Source of the DNA: Euglena gracilis
Lineage: Eukaryota; Euglenida; Euglenophyceae; Euglenales
Length of the DNA: 64,000 bases
Reading direction: 5' to 3'
Assembly (NCBI GenBank): GCA_039621445.1
Contig: CP154954.1
Coordinates: 20,880,642 to 20,944,641, forward strand
Positions within the stretch are counted from its first letter, which is position 1; each line of letters starts with the position of its first letter. Below the pieces are notes generated by a model. It was not told the DNA's origin and did not search any database. It saw only the letters and a program-made list of their open reading frames with translations. Position numbers and translations under genes: made by a program. Of the stretch, positions 45,626-59,152 are shown piece after piece.

Positions 45626-48600
45626 ATGGCGGTGGTATTTGGCAGCGCCACCCCACCTCCGCTGCTGAGCTCTCCCATCGCCTCTCTCAGCCGGAGCCAG
45701 TTCACCAACCCGCCCCAGCCGTCCAGGCGGTTCAGACCAGGGTGTTGCTTTAGAAAATTTGACCCACTCCTGGGGTCAAATACCAGCCAGCAGCCTTTTT
45801 CCAGACAGCAGCCTATTTCTAGCCCGGAACCCCCTCCCCCCCCCCAATCAACGACTTTTATTTATCCCCAGCTGCCCTTCGAGCAGCTGGACGGTACCGT
45901 ACTTTTCGATTTCGGGGGGCACAAAAATGGGTCCAAAAACGGGTAAAATTGGAAAACAGCTGCCCAGGACATTTTTGGGGTTCAAAAAAAATCGTTTTTG
46001 CATAATTGGAAGTTTTTTTTATTATGTCTTTGCGATTTCGATTTTTGGTACCCGGTTTAACAAGTTGAGCCCAGCTCCAGCCGGGACCCCTAGGGGAGAG
46101 AGGGGGTCAGCCAGCAGCCTTCTTTCAGCCAGCTCAAATTTTCCAGCCTCTGAGCTGACCCCCGGGGTCCTCAAGCAACGTCCTGGTGCAGACCACCGTG
46201 GTAGAGCAGGTGCAGCAGGCCGTCGCCCAGCCCGTGGTGGCCACCGCTGCGCCGGCTGTGCCCGTCTCACCTGCGCCTCCGCTTTCCCGCGAATTTTCTT
46301 GGTTGGTGATGCGGGCATAGGGTTTGAGGGTTTGTTCCCCCCCCACCCCCTTGCTCAAAGTTCTCAAAGTGCTGGCCAGGGACCAAATGCAATTGCCCCC
46401 ACGGTGGATCAGTCGAGAAATCCTCCTGAATTGGTATTGTGAAACAGGCAAGGAGGATTTCCAACCCTTTTTCAGTTCTTGTATGGAACCTATGTTACAT
46501 TTCTAGTTTACGTATATTATGAATGATGGTGTCAAACCTCACAGCTGGGATGACCCGGCTGATTTTAGGTGGGGGGGTGGACCTCCCACCAGGTTTCCCA
46601 TTCAGGTGGGGGAAGTCCACGGGGCTCTTCCTGCGTCTCAGCCCTCGCACTGTGTTTCATTCCTCAATGGTGTGTGATCCACACATCCACACACTGCATG
46701 CACACTTCTGAGTCAAACTGAGGTGTGGATGCGACCCGCTACTGCCGCGTAGCCCCCGATGGGTCGCCTCTGCCATGCACCTGCCATGGAACACACAGCA
46801 CCACCGTGAACGTTGTCGCCCCGCCCCCAACTCCGCCGCCTGCTCAGCAATACACTTGTATCCCCACGCCGGTATCTCCCCTCCTGGAAACCCCATGATA
46901 TGAACTGAACGAATTCTTTACTGGAACACAGTAACGTTTTTTTTGCGCCTTTTTTATGCGTTTTTTGATTTTGGTGACTTTTGTGGACATTGTTTTGTGT
47001 CGTGTTTTTCGGGTTGCGAGGGTAAAGCTCCGTGAATATAAACTCCATTTTCTTCATTCCGTTTTCTTAACCGTGTTGGCGGATTCTTTTCAAAAACTGT
47101 TTCATTCGACAATGCCTTCGACAAAGATATGATGCAGCAACACGAAGTCAGCAACAAAAATTTCCGAGGGAGGAAACGGAATGGGAAGGGGTTATTTTCA
47201 GCAGCGGTGTTCCCCCCTTCAGTGGCCTGATGACCAAAGCTGCCACCGTCCAGCAGCGGGCATTCGACTGCCCCCATTCCCCTCTTCCCCACAGGTGGCG
47301 CAGCCCCTGCCGGCGATGCCCCGGCTGGCCCTGCCCGCCGCACCCCCGGTGCAGTACGTCGCCGCCCCCGGCCGGTGCGCCTCGTCCCCGCCTCCCCCCG
47401 GCTGCGGTACGTCGCGCCCGCCCCACCCGTCCAGTACGCCATTCCCTTGCCCCGGGCCCAGTACGTCGCGGCTGCCCCGCCCTTTCAATACGTCGCCCCT
47501 CCCCCGCCGGTCCAGTACATTGCCGCTGTCCATACAATCGGCTTTTGCCTTGCGGCGGGTTTCTGCTGGCTTCCGTTTGCCCTGGAAGACATTCTCCACG
47601 AACGGTGACCTTTGGATGGTTTTGTATTTGTGTAAAAGCGGGTGATTTCTCCCACCTTAATTTCTCCTGCCGTAACCCCGAACCAGAAGCTTTGAATTCT
47701 TTTTTTGGGGTGGACTGTTCATCCCGCCCAAAGTCAATGAGTGATTTATGATACATAGAAAGAAGCGGCCCCCTCTTGAAGCTGAGCCATTGCATGGCTC
47801 TGCCCCTCCCCCACCGCCGGTGCAAACCATCCAGTATGTCGCCAGCACAACGACAGTGCAGACCCCACCGCTACACACTGGGTACAGCTACGCCCAGGGG
47901 AACGTCGTGCCCATGGGGAACAAAGCTGTTGAAGTTGAGCAGGTATTAATTTCTCCCTGTTTAAGGGGATCGCAGACCTGGAAGCCACCAAGGTCAGATA
48001 AGGCCAGCAAGTCGTGCTTTGGCTTTCTTCAATTTCCGCAGACTTCTTCAGGTCTCTAAATTCCCGGTTGGCTTCCCACCCTCTCCCGATGTCATTCCTG
48101 ACACTAACCCCCAACCCCAACCCAACCCAAACCAAAAAATGATCCCTACCCTGAATACGTTTGAATGCCTGTCTGTGCTGACCATATGCGTGAAAATGTC
48201 ACAATTTTGTTATTTCAGATGCTTTTTCTGGCAAAAAATACTGGAAAGTATGCAATATGTATTTAAAAAGGTACACGTCTACATGTTTAAAACATGTGTG
48301 TACATGTGCATAAATTTATCTATATCTTTGCACATGTTTCTATGTGCACTGTCCCCATTCCAAACCAATTCCCCCGATCCAAATCTCCGCCGGTTGTGTC
48401 ACATGTGCCCCCCCCCCCCCCCCCCCCCGGCCCCCCCCTCCGTCCTGGTCCCGGCCACCGGCGCGCCGCCCGCTGTCCCGCCGGCCGCCACGCTGCCCCC
48501 GCCGACCGGCGCGGTGCGCTGGGAGTGGGCGAACGGCACCGGCATTGCGGGTGGCAACACCAACTTCGACTACCGCCCCGTCAAGCTGGACGACACCCCC

Positions 48601-48720
48601 ATGGCCTCGTCCTTCATCCCGGCCGCCGGGTCCAACCTGCCCCTGGCGTTTGGCTCGCAGAACGTGCACGTGCCTGGGATGGGCCACAGGCTGCAGTTGT
48701 CAACGGTTCATCACTGGTGA
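45626..48720 (+). CDS. Proline-rich protein with PVQYVA-type repeats
   Basis: Exon series: ATG at 45,626 (MAVVFGSATPPPLLSSPIAS); a 22-bp microexon at 45,872-45,893; VLVQTTVVEQVQQAVAQPVV (about 46,170-46,290); TVNVVAPPPTPPPAQQYTCI (about 46,800); repeats APPVQYVAAP, APPVQYAIP, RAQYVAAAPPFQYVAPPPPV (47,295-47,540); TIQYVASTTTVQ to VEVEQ|GTATTA (ending 47,942); and GAVRWEWANGTGIAGGNTNF to a stop near 48,718. No enzyme domain. V/Q/Y/P repeats of this kind suggest a structural or membrane-skeleton protein; the family is not identified. There is a one-base frame slip near 47,375. Confidence 0.55.
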
Positions 48721-49152
48721 GAGGTGGTGGGAGCAACTTAGAGACTAAACTCAAAGCCCTGAGGCTCTTTGCCATTTCCTAATTGCTGACCATCAATGAA
48801 GTCTTATTATCACTCTGAAGGTTCAAGAAAAGTGATGGGCATTGGTGAATGAAAATCACACGCCATCGTTTGCAATGGTGTTGGATGATCACACCCCCAG
48901 ATCCAGTCCTCCGGCAAACCATCACCCCATTATCTTTTTTATTTTCCTAGTTTCGAGTGCTCCAATTTTCACCCTCCTCTGTTCAATTGCACAAAATATG
49001 GTCCCATTCCGTCGCCAAAGCCTTTTCGCTCCGCTGAGCTGTGAGCCTGTCTCAACCGTTCCCATCCCCCATCCCTCTGGTTTACCTGTTAGCCACAGCC
49101 GTTCGCACGTATCCTGCCCACAGGTGTGTTTCATTGAATTTCATGCACCGCA

Positions 49153-49680
<528 letters not shown>

Positions 49681-49689
49681 AAAGGATTT

Positions 49690-50910
49690 CAATATTTTTG
49701 TGAACTGCTTTAAGACACACATGTATACCGCTCCATTGCCCTGGGACCTCAAGCCGCGATCCAGATATCTGCTTGCGCCACTCAGCAGCATCATTTCCTG
49801 TGGTGGGAGGGGACATTTTCTGCAGTGGTAGTGTGGCAGCCATACCACCATCAATCCTTGCGTTGGATGCCTGCGGGGATGCGATTGCATATTTTTTGCA
49901 TTGAATATTTTTTTTGCATTGCATCCGCCTTGCCCCTGATGATATGAGAAGCAGAGGGCTCAGCGGCATTGGCTCACCGTCCACACTCCCCCACACGTAT
50001 TCCCCCACACGTTCCGCTCAGGGACCAGTGAGGGCCTAGACTGCGAATGCACCATTGCAATACTGTGCGGTCCCTTCAGACGTGCGTGCATTCTCCTGCT
50101 TGTTTAATAAATTTGGAAAGCACAACGCCGGCCGTTGCTTAATCGTCTTCAAGGTGGGGTTTGAAACGTTTGTCAGATCAGAGGGAGGTGTGGATTCCCC
50201 CCCTCCGGCTTGGGGGTGTCCGGACCACAGGGAACAATTCACAGTAACCAGGGACCTCTGGGAAACTTGACGTCTTTTGGTTTTACCCTTTTGGAAGTTG
50301 ACCAGGAGCGTTCCCCATCCATTGAACAGGAGGATAGACCAGCAGAAGGTGTCCATCGGCTGACGACTCCATGGTGGACTTCGAGCCCCACGGATGTGTT
50401 CCACTCGATCTTTGGGGGGTATTCTGGGCAGCATCGAATGGATAAGATACGGTGGCTGGCGGCGGTTAACGGTATGCACCACGCGCCCGCCACGCAGGGG
50501 TACCAGTGCAACAAGAAGGGGGCTGAGCAATGAAGTGTGCAAAACAGAGCAGACATGGCGAGGTTGCCGTTTCTTTTGATTTAATCTCACGATCTTCGTT
50601 GCAATGGGCCGGCAGGGACAGGGAAGGCCTTTTGATATCTCTGCCCTGAGGGGTTGGTTTCGGGTCGGATGTTGCAAAGTTGCAGATCACTGAGGCTGAA
50701 GTTGCGAGGACCCAAAAGTGGCGATTTTGAAGGAATCTGAATGGTTTCGGACCAGTCTGGATCCAAAAACCTGCCCACTCTCAACTGGGGGGACAGTCAA
50801 TACAGAAGGCACCCCCCTCCCTCTCGGGGCCGGCAGAAGCCTGGCGGTTCCTTCAGCAAAGACCCAAGTTCGTCAGTTTGCGATCCCCCAGCTCAGGTGG
50901 AGGGGAGGGG
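49690..50910. other. Intergenic sequence, no gene recognised
   Basis: Between the proline-rich gene and the 50,919 element. A frame near 50,340-50,533 is open but matches nothing I know. Confidence 0.4.
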
Positions 50911-50918
50911 GCAGGAAT

Positions 50919-51228
50919 CAGGCTTGTGCTTAGTCGGGTGCCTACCCCACGGGGGGGGGGGTGCTAGGGGCAGGCACCCCATAGCACCCGATCCGACCCC
51001 CCCCCCCGGGCGGTGGGGGGTAGGGTTTTGGGGGGTGCCTGCCCCTAGCAGGCACCCCCCCTCCCCGGCGCCTTCGGACCTTCTCCGGCCTGGAAAAGCC
51101 CATTTTCAATGAAAATTTTCTGGGTCCCCCCGGACCCCTATCCCCGGGGGGGGGGGTGCCTGCTAGGGGCAGGCACCCTATAGCACCCACCCACCCCCCT
51201 CCCCCCCCGGTTGGTAAGCACAAGCATG
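50919..51228. mobile_element. hAT-like MITE, inverted copy of 41,494-41,885, perfect 8-bp TSD
   Basis: Starts CAGGCTTGTGCTTA, ends TAAGCACAAGCATG. Flanked by GCAGGAAT on both sides (50,911-50,918; 51,229-51,236). Confidence 0.92.
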
Positions 51229-51289
51229 GCAGGAATGATGCTGTCTGGGCTGCAGGGGAGGCATTGGCGGTCTGGCTTAGTCTCAGTGT

Positions 51290-51292
<3 letters not shown>

Positions 51293-51352
<60 letters not shown>
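51293..51352. repeat. TG microsatellite
   Basis: About 29 TG units upstream of a candidate signal-peptide exon. Confidence 0.97.
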
Positions 51353-51354
<2 letters not shown>

Positions 51355-51510
51355 ATGCGTGGGGTGTGGTGTGTGTGGCGGGGGGGGGGTCTGCCACAGC
51401 GAAAGGGACAGGATTTGACAGCGACTCCCAGCCGGGTTCATTCACCACTGGGCCCAGCGTCAACCGTGGTTCCCCTTCCCCTCCTCAACCAGCTCCTTCC
51501 TCCTCGGCCC

Positions 51511-51607
51511 ATGCTGCTCTCCGCCCCGGCGGCTGACCGCCGGTGCGGCCCCCTCCTCGTCTCTCTCCTGGCGGTGGGTTGCGTTCTGAGCACGCCACGG
51601 CCTGTGG
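51511..51607 (+). CDS. Candidate signal-peptide exon, possibly of the serine protease
   Basis: ATG at 51,511. MLLSAPAADRRCGPLLVSLL continues into AVGCVLSTPRPV, a good secretion signal, with donor GTGG|GTGAGC. No other gene nearby needs one. The link to the protease 3.4 kb downstream is inferred; the intervening exons could not be phased. Confidence 0.45.
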
Positions 51608-53689
51608 GTGAGCCATGGAACACGGGAGAACCGGAATAAAATATCCAAAAGACGGCAAATGTCAGTATCAATATCAAATATCAAATATCAATATCAATAT
51701 CAAAAAGGGTGAAACCCCAATGATGTAAGTCTTGGCGGGAACATCAACCTGGTGTCGGCACCTCCGGAGTTCCAAAATTTGTCATGCAAGAAAGTCCACC
51801 TCCCCAAATGAACCAATCAGTGGAGAGTAAAACATCGTTCCCTTCTTTTACTTGCCTTTCTGACTCTTTTTTTTCCCGACACAAAAGCTTGTGCAATGAT
51901 CGTGCATCAACCTTGGGGGGGTTGAGGGGTCATTGAAATTGACATGTTGAGAAGTTGCGATGGGTTTTTTTTTTATTCTGTTCTTTGGAACCACAGACAT
52001 CCCTTCAAATTGACCTCGACCAAGCAGCAAACTGCACACGCAGTGGTGTGGCCGAAATCATTTCTTCTGGACGGGACTCTTTGGCGGCAGGCTGTTTTCA
52101 ATGGTCATCCCTCACACACTGTCTGCTCTGCCAGCAAAAAGCCTTTGTGGATGGCTTTGGCTGAATACCCCACCGCCCAGGAAAATTGGCTTTTCTAGGA
52201 AACCAGCCTCTGCCCTCTGTATTCGTTAATCTGTCCTCATAGGGACCTGCACTTGCTTACCTGTGTCCATCCACATTTTTTCAAGTTGGTCAAGCTGCGA
52301 GCATGCCTGGACACTTTCTGATGCGTGGCATTTTCGCTTGGCAATGCCAGCCTGCCTTCCCGTCCCCCAGCACGGAGTTGGCCGCTGGCCTCCCTCCCGC
52401 CGTACCGCACACCGGGAACGTTGGCACCGCCCGCCTGATGGTTCCGGGTGAGCGTGGGGAACCAGGCTGTGCTGTGCGCATTGCTCGTTTTTTGACACCC
52501 TATCCCACTGTGTGCGGAGTTCGTTGGATTTCTCAAAACAGCCCGCGAGTTGGCGCCAGATTGCTTTCCCAAACCTCGCTTTGTGCCCACGTGATCCGCG
52601 TGGACTGTTTGGAGGCGCTCCGGCCTGGACGGGACCGCGGGATTTCCGACGAGTGGGTCCACCGCCGGCCGCACTGAACGGGGAAGGGCCCCCTGGCCAC
52701 AATCCTCGGCCCAAACAGCTCTGTGCTGCCATGCCCACCAACTGAACGAGGCACCTTTTTTTCGCACTTCCCAAGAAATCTAAGTTGCTCCAACGAACAC
52801 GAAAGTGCGACACCACGGCCCGGGTCCCAGAAGAGTTGGCATCCTGACTTTTGTTCAGGCTCCGTAGATGCACCGCCCGGTTACCCAGGCCTCTTTGGAA
52901 ACCAATCTTGTTGAACCTGACTGGAGGTTTTTTTCTTTTTGGCATTGATCATACGGTGGAGATGATCTGCGGTTAATTCAAGGACTGGGGTTAGGGTTCA
53001 GATTGCATCCCCTCAGTGGAACCTGTTTTCCTCTACAGGGGACCCAGCGAGACCGAAGTGAGTGAAACGCCACCCTTGTATATTTAACACAAGTTGGGTC
53101 ACTCTTTGGGTTCACTGAATACCCTATAGAGGCAAATGGGCAAATTCATCATGAGGAAAGAGGGCAAAGTATCTTTTTTTAGTAAAAAATTCGCACACAA
53201 AACTGGTCCTCCCCGGAGGCTGGTGGTCTCCTTGGAGGGTTCTCCGCGTGACCGGCAGGATTCCATTTTGTTGTAGCCAAAAGACCTCAGCAAAAACACA
53301 CACACAAATGACAAAGTTGCCAGCAGGGTACACCCAACGTCTCAGTCAAGTTGGTCCGATGATGCGTTGCTTCCCTAATGCCGCGTGGTGTGTGGCATGG
53401 CTTGCAAGCTGAGTCGCTCCCGGGCTGCTCAAAGCCAATCAAAACCCTCCACTCCTCTGCGGATGAAAAAGAATCCATCCAGTTGAGGTTGCAATGGAGG
53501 AAATCTCCACAGAGTCCACCCCCAAGTTAGACTTTTATTTTATTGAGAACCCCCAACTGGGAGGGGTCGAACCGCCCCTTTCCCCTGTCTGATTTTCCCC
53601 CTGCCTTAACACCCTCCCAAGTATTTGCCACGCTTCACCCGAACCTCGTTCTCCCGTGGCCCTCCCTGCCAACGCCTGGGGTTTTACGC

Positions 53690-53825
53690 ACAGGGCTGGT
53701 CCATTGGCCGGCTCACTGCCCTCTTCTCCGGAGTTTCTGCCCTCTGTGGAGTGGTGGCTGCCCTCACGTTGGCGGTCCGCAAGTCGCTGCCCTCCCGCCA
53801 GCCCGACCAGGGAGAGGCCGACACA
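53690..53825 (+). CDS. Candidate transmembrane exon
   Basis: Open frame with LTALFSGVSALCGVVAALTL then AVRKSLPSRQPDQ, a membrane segment followed by basic residues. GC-rich like other exons, but borders and owner gene unknown. Confidence 0.25.
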
Positions 53826-54996
53826 GCACCACATGTTTTTTTTTTGGTTCATTTTTCCATTTTTTTTTTATTGTGCAAAGAGGGGCTTTGAATTGTGATG
53901 TATAGCATCAAATGCATTTTGATGCAGATCCATCTTTGCCAACATGAGAGGAGCCCTTAGCTACTTTCTTAGGGTGCTACTCCCCACCGACCAAGCATTT
54001 TCATCTCAGGGTGTTAACAAGGGTGTAGGGCACTCATTTGCCCCCATCTGGACCATTTCTGGAAGATTTGAAGATTTGCGATATGTTTGGTTCCAAATTT
54101 AGTGCAATACTAATTGCTGGCGTGGCATCCTGCTCCTCAGAAGCTGGGCTGGGACTTGGAAGAAGGAAGTGAAAGCAATTTCTTTTTGCTTGGCTGAGTG
54201 CGTGCTGGGGTTAATTTCTGATGCCCATGGCACCGAATTTCTGGGAACTAATTGCACTGATTCTTCTGCACTTTCTTTAACACATCTGACAACCCATTGA
54301 GGAACTCTTTAAAATTGCGTTGAGCTTTCCACCTGGAGGAGTTGAGCTCCTGACTGTCGATGAATGGTGTGGAAAATCCTCCCATTTCACCCAAAGGAGC
54401 CAGCCATTCCCTAACTTGCCTCATGCAAACTTTGGGGGGCACCCACCCCCAGCCCCGTCTGCCAGCCCCCTGAGGCAGTTGCAAGTTGCCCAAGCCAGTT
54501 CTACCGTATTGCGTTCTTTGTGGGAGTGGTTTTTTTGAAAAAACATTTTGGCCCCAACTGCGGCCCCGAGGTGGGGTCTCCGCTATTGTGACTTCCCCCG
54601 CCGCTGGGGGAAATCCCAGCCAGACCCCTCCTCCGCCCTGTGGCAACAAGCGCCCTGACCTCCCCCTGCGCAGGGTGAACCGCACGGCGGGGGACGACGG
54701 GGGGCGTTGGCCTCGTTGGTCGCCGTGGCGGCCGCCCCCTTGTTAGTGCACCGAGGGCAGGACCACAAGGACTGAAGGAGGGCGTCCCTCGTTGCTTCCC
54801 ACTTCACAGCCTCATTTCTTACGTTCATTCCGGTCCACCGCGGGGTTTGGCAGCCAATTATTTGTAAAATGCCAATTTCTGCCAATTTGCTTTGGGAAAG
54901 GACCTTCTCGCCATCTCCAGTTTCGCCGTCACCAGTTGGCTCGCCCTCGGTTTTGCTTGTTGACTGTCAGTGTTCGAGTTGGCTCTCGCCTTTCAG

Positions 54997-55171
54997 ACCT
55001 GCCCCCCCCTGTTTGCGGGGCCCGGAGTGTCCCCAGGGATGTGCCCCGCCTTCGTTCGTCTCGCCGGTTCTGCCCTCCGGCCCTCCCGCAGCCGACGCCA
55101 TCGTGGGTGGGGTGGACGTCTCCGCCGCCGAGGCTGCCAGCGTTGGCGCGGTGGGCCTCTACATCGGCCAG
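54997..55171 (+). CDS. Serine protease, IVGG exon
   Basis: Pro-region then IVGGVDVSAAEAASVGAVGL and YIGQ. No GT follows nearby. The exon edge coincides with GCCAG at 55,167-55,171, repeated at 55,903-55,907. Confidence 0.7.
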
Positions 55172-58100
55172 GCCCCGACATGCAGCCCCGAATACCTCCC
55201 TGAAGCATCGGGCACACTTGCGTTCCCGTTGCCATTTCACCGGCCTTCCACCACAGGCCAGTTCTCCAGACAGCCCCCCCCCCCCCAACACACCACTGGG
55301 ACGTGCTGGGGCGTGCGTGGTGACCTGGCGGGCTGCACCGTATGCCGCAAACAGGCTGACCCTCATCCTGTCCTCCCTGGGAGGCAGGCGGGCTAATTTG
55401 GCCAAAAGTGGAACTTCAGCGCTGAAGCCCTGGAGGCCTTTTGGCGATATTGTTCTGATTGAGGGGTATGTCTTCCTTAGCACCCGAAGGACTCACAGGC
55501 GCCCCTCCGGGAATTTCTAAGCCCCGTCCCTGGGGAGGAGCCCCCACCCCTGGGGGAGTCCAGCTAGCAGCTTTTTTTCCAGCCCCCCCCCCCCCCGGGA
55601 GTCAGGTGGAAACAAAGTCAGTCATCACAGCCCCACGAAGCCGGGCTTGGACCGGAAAAAAATGGACGTTTTGAAAATCAATTTCAAAAAGGTGAAAGAT
55701 TGGCATTTTTGAGCATTTTTGAGGTTATCACCTCAAATCTTTGGCCAACAGTTTCCAACCCAGGTGGGTTTGGTCTTTTTTTTGCCCGTTTTTGGGCACC
55801 ACCTGGGTCCAGCCTGGTATTTGGTTGGACCCACCCCCCTGGACCACCCCCCTAGGGGGTCCAACAGCATGTTTTTATTCCCCCAGCAAGCACCATTTTC
55901 CAGCCAGACCTCCACCTCAAGGTCCTCAAGAAATTCCCTGCCCTGGATCCTCGACCAGCCTGGCGGGAAGGACGTCCCCGCCACCTGCAGTGGGACGCTC
56001 ATCGCTCCCAACCTCGTCCTCTCCGCAAAGCACTGCATCGACATCAGCACTCAGCTGAATGCCAAGCTCACCAAGATCGTCTTCTCCCCCAATCTGCTGG
56101 ACCCCTCCCAGAGCTGTTATTCTGCTCACCTTTTCCGACCTAACTTTTGGTGCGCTACCAAAAAGACGCGTGGCTGATTTCTTCAGCATGCTCCCTGAAG
56201 GGGTTGACCTTCGCGAGTCGGAACATTCACATAGGGTCGGCATCCACGCAGTGCTGAATGTGGCGTACCTTAACTTTGGCAAGCCCAAAGTTACTTTCTT
56301 TCTTACTTACTTACTCAGCTCAGATGTTGAGTCACTCAGAATCAAAAAATCTTTGCTTTCAGGGGTTGCCCTGGCGACCCGACCCCAACCTACATCATCT
56401 GTGACACCACAAATAGTGAGTCGCCTGCCCCCCCCCCCGTGTCCAACGAACACCCCTGTTCGGACCATAATTTTTGTCACCGTAAGTAAAATTTTGCCTG
56501 TTCGGAACCCCTTTGTCCAATGAACACACCTGTTACACTGTTGAGTGCACGTGCCTGTGTGCGCTGTGTTTGTCGGTGTGTGCGTGACTTGCGTCTGCGT
56601 GTATGTGCGCGCGCTCGCAAGTTGCGTCTGCGTTTTGCATGTATTTGCGCATAATCTGCGCCTGTCATTTTGACCCAATCCCCTCCCCTCCGTCGTGGCG
56701 CCTGCTGCCAACAGCCCTTCCGGCAACGCCCCGGCCCGGGAGGTGGACAAGGTGGTCTCCACCACCGACTACGGTATCGACCTGCAGGGCAACGACCTCG
56801 TTCTGATCCGCATCAAAGACAGGCAATCGCTTGTTTGACACCCCCAAGGCTGAATGTGGTGGGCAGTCGGGTCGTGGTCGCCCCTTCTGATGCCCCATCG
56901 TTGTCATTTTTTTGGCTGCATTTTTTTTATTGTGACTCATTTGTCTCACAGGACAAAAATGACGGGGAAAATTGATGGGAAGTTTTTGAGTTTGGAAAAG
57001 TTGATGATGGGGAAATTACCACAATTCACAGAAAATTGTGGTGGTTTCTCCCACTTTTGTGGAGAAATTTTTTTTGGAAAAAGGCAGTTCAACGTTAAAT
57101 AAAAATGGTCAAAATGGTCTTCTGGGTGTCTTTTTTGTGTTTTTTTTTGTGACATAACAATCCCAAATTGACCATATGTCTCATCCCAACTGTTTATTTG
57201 TGAAATTTGACCACCCCTGAATGTGGCTCCTCCAAAACAGCGTGGAAAGGGTGTGGGGATAAAATGGCGGGAAAAATGAATGGAAAAGTCGGGTGGTTTC
57301 CCATCATTTTTTGTTCCTGTCATTTTTATTTGGACTTATGGTTTGACCCCTTTGTCTTTCTCTCCCACACCCAAGTGCCAAGTGACCTCCAAGTGACCTC
57401 CAAGTGACCCCCCAGTGACCTCCAAGTTCAGTGACCTCCAAGCGACCTGGTGTGTCAGTTGTTGTGCAATGTTCGTGGCTCCCGCCCAGTGTGCGTAGGT
57501 CCGCAAGCGGAAAGCGATTCCGTGGTCGCGGGCACCGCCCCCGAGCCCTGGCGGCCTGTCCAACTGCCACTGCGCCTCCTGCCACGGGAGGCGGAACTGC
57601 CGGAGGCGGAGCAGACCAGCCGCCTTGTGGGCCTTGGCACCCCCCAGCCAGTGGCCGGCTTATGGAAGTGTGTGCGTGTGCGTGTGTGCATGGGGGCTCA
57701 ACTGTTACTTCTTCCTTTTTCTCTCCATTTCTTCTTCTTCTTTCTTTTTAGTTGTTGTTTTTTGCGTGATGCATTGAGTGTTAAACTGACGTCTTCCTCG
57801 GCCTTTCTGTATGTGAGGGGTGTTGTGTGCAGGCGCGTGTGTGTGATGGTATGCGTGTTGTTGTGAAGTACCACAAAAACCCAAAGCTGTGGGGTTTTCT
57901 TGTGTGGTCTGTGCAATGTGTGCACTTAAACGCTCTGTTTTTCTCCAAGGAGATTTACACAGCGTCCATAGGAGGGGTGGCCAGGCCCTGCCATCAAATG
58001 GCCGCCTACGGCTACGGCGAGACCAAATGGGACACCCGGCCGGAGGACTACACCTCCGGCCGCTTGAAGCGAATCATCATCCAAGTGATCAGCGAAGTCC

Positions 58101-59087
58101 AGCCAGGGATGCAAGCACCGGTTGATGGTCTTCGGCTCAACATGCGACCAAAATGGCATTTTTGACAAATTGGAATTAGGGCACCTAATGGTGCCCTCAA
58201 AACCAGAACAGGTAAATGAAACCAGTACAGGTAAATGAAGAAAGTTTTAGTCTTTTTATGTGCAGCGTGGAACTGAGATGACATATTGAAGCAAGAAATG
58301 ATCGACTTCAACAGCAGGTCTTCCCCAAGCAGTGGATATGGACGGTCGCTGGTACCTTCCACCACCCTGATTTGCATTGGGGTGGGGAAGGGAGACAGTC
58401 TTTGCATCATGTCGAGAACCCTTTGAATGGCTGTGCTCGGGCCTGCAGCTGACCATGGGCACCCGGCTTCCTCACCGCTCCTGTTGCCCAATCCTGTTGC
58501 ACTCGTCTTTGCCTCTTTTTTTTTCGTGCAATTTTCTTTGTCTTGTGTCTTATTGGTATGTATTTATGTGTGCCGTGCGCACCTGACAACTCGCGGCCCA
58601 TTGGGGTGGTGATTGGCCATGGATGTCGCGTTTCGTGTCCACGGCACAGGACTGCTGTTTGACCCCGAGTCCGGCACCTGCGCCGGGGACTCCGGTGGCC
58701 AGAGATTTTTTTTTTCAAGTTTAGTGACCTGGGGGTGGGGGATGGATGGTGGGTCTCCCCTGGAGGGGGTGCCCCCCCAGAGGGGTATTCCTCAATTTTT
58801 AATGCGAAGCGCCAGAACAAAATTTTGGACCCCATAATTTCCCCCAAAAGTGCGTCCCCCCAAGCTCCCCAGATGACCCCCAGGGTTGGGTGGCCGGGTT
58901 TGGAACCCCCTCGGGTCCTGAAAAGAATACCTCTGCTGGCGGCGCTGCCATCATGGGCCTGCTCAGCCCAACTGTGGGGCCCCCGCGCACCCTCCTGATG
59001 GGGGTGCAGGCTGCTGCGGAGCTGCCTTGCCGGGCGAACCGCGCCGTGCAGGGTGGCGCCAGCCCGTCAGGCGTGCGGTGCTCATGT

Positions 59088-59152
<65 letters not shown>

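Noticed and set aside
52303-52745. GC-rich block as protease exon 2 (TELAAGLPPAVPHTG)
   Set aside because: It has a good acceptor and donor, but every frame that fits the signal-peptide exon phase hits a stop or has no family likeness.
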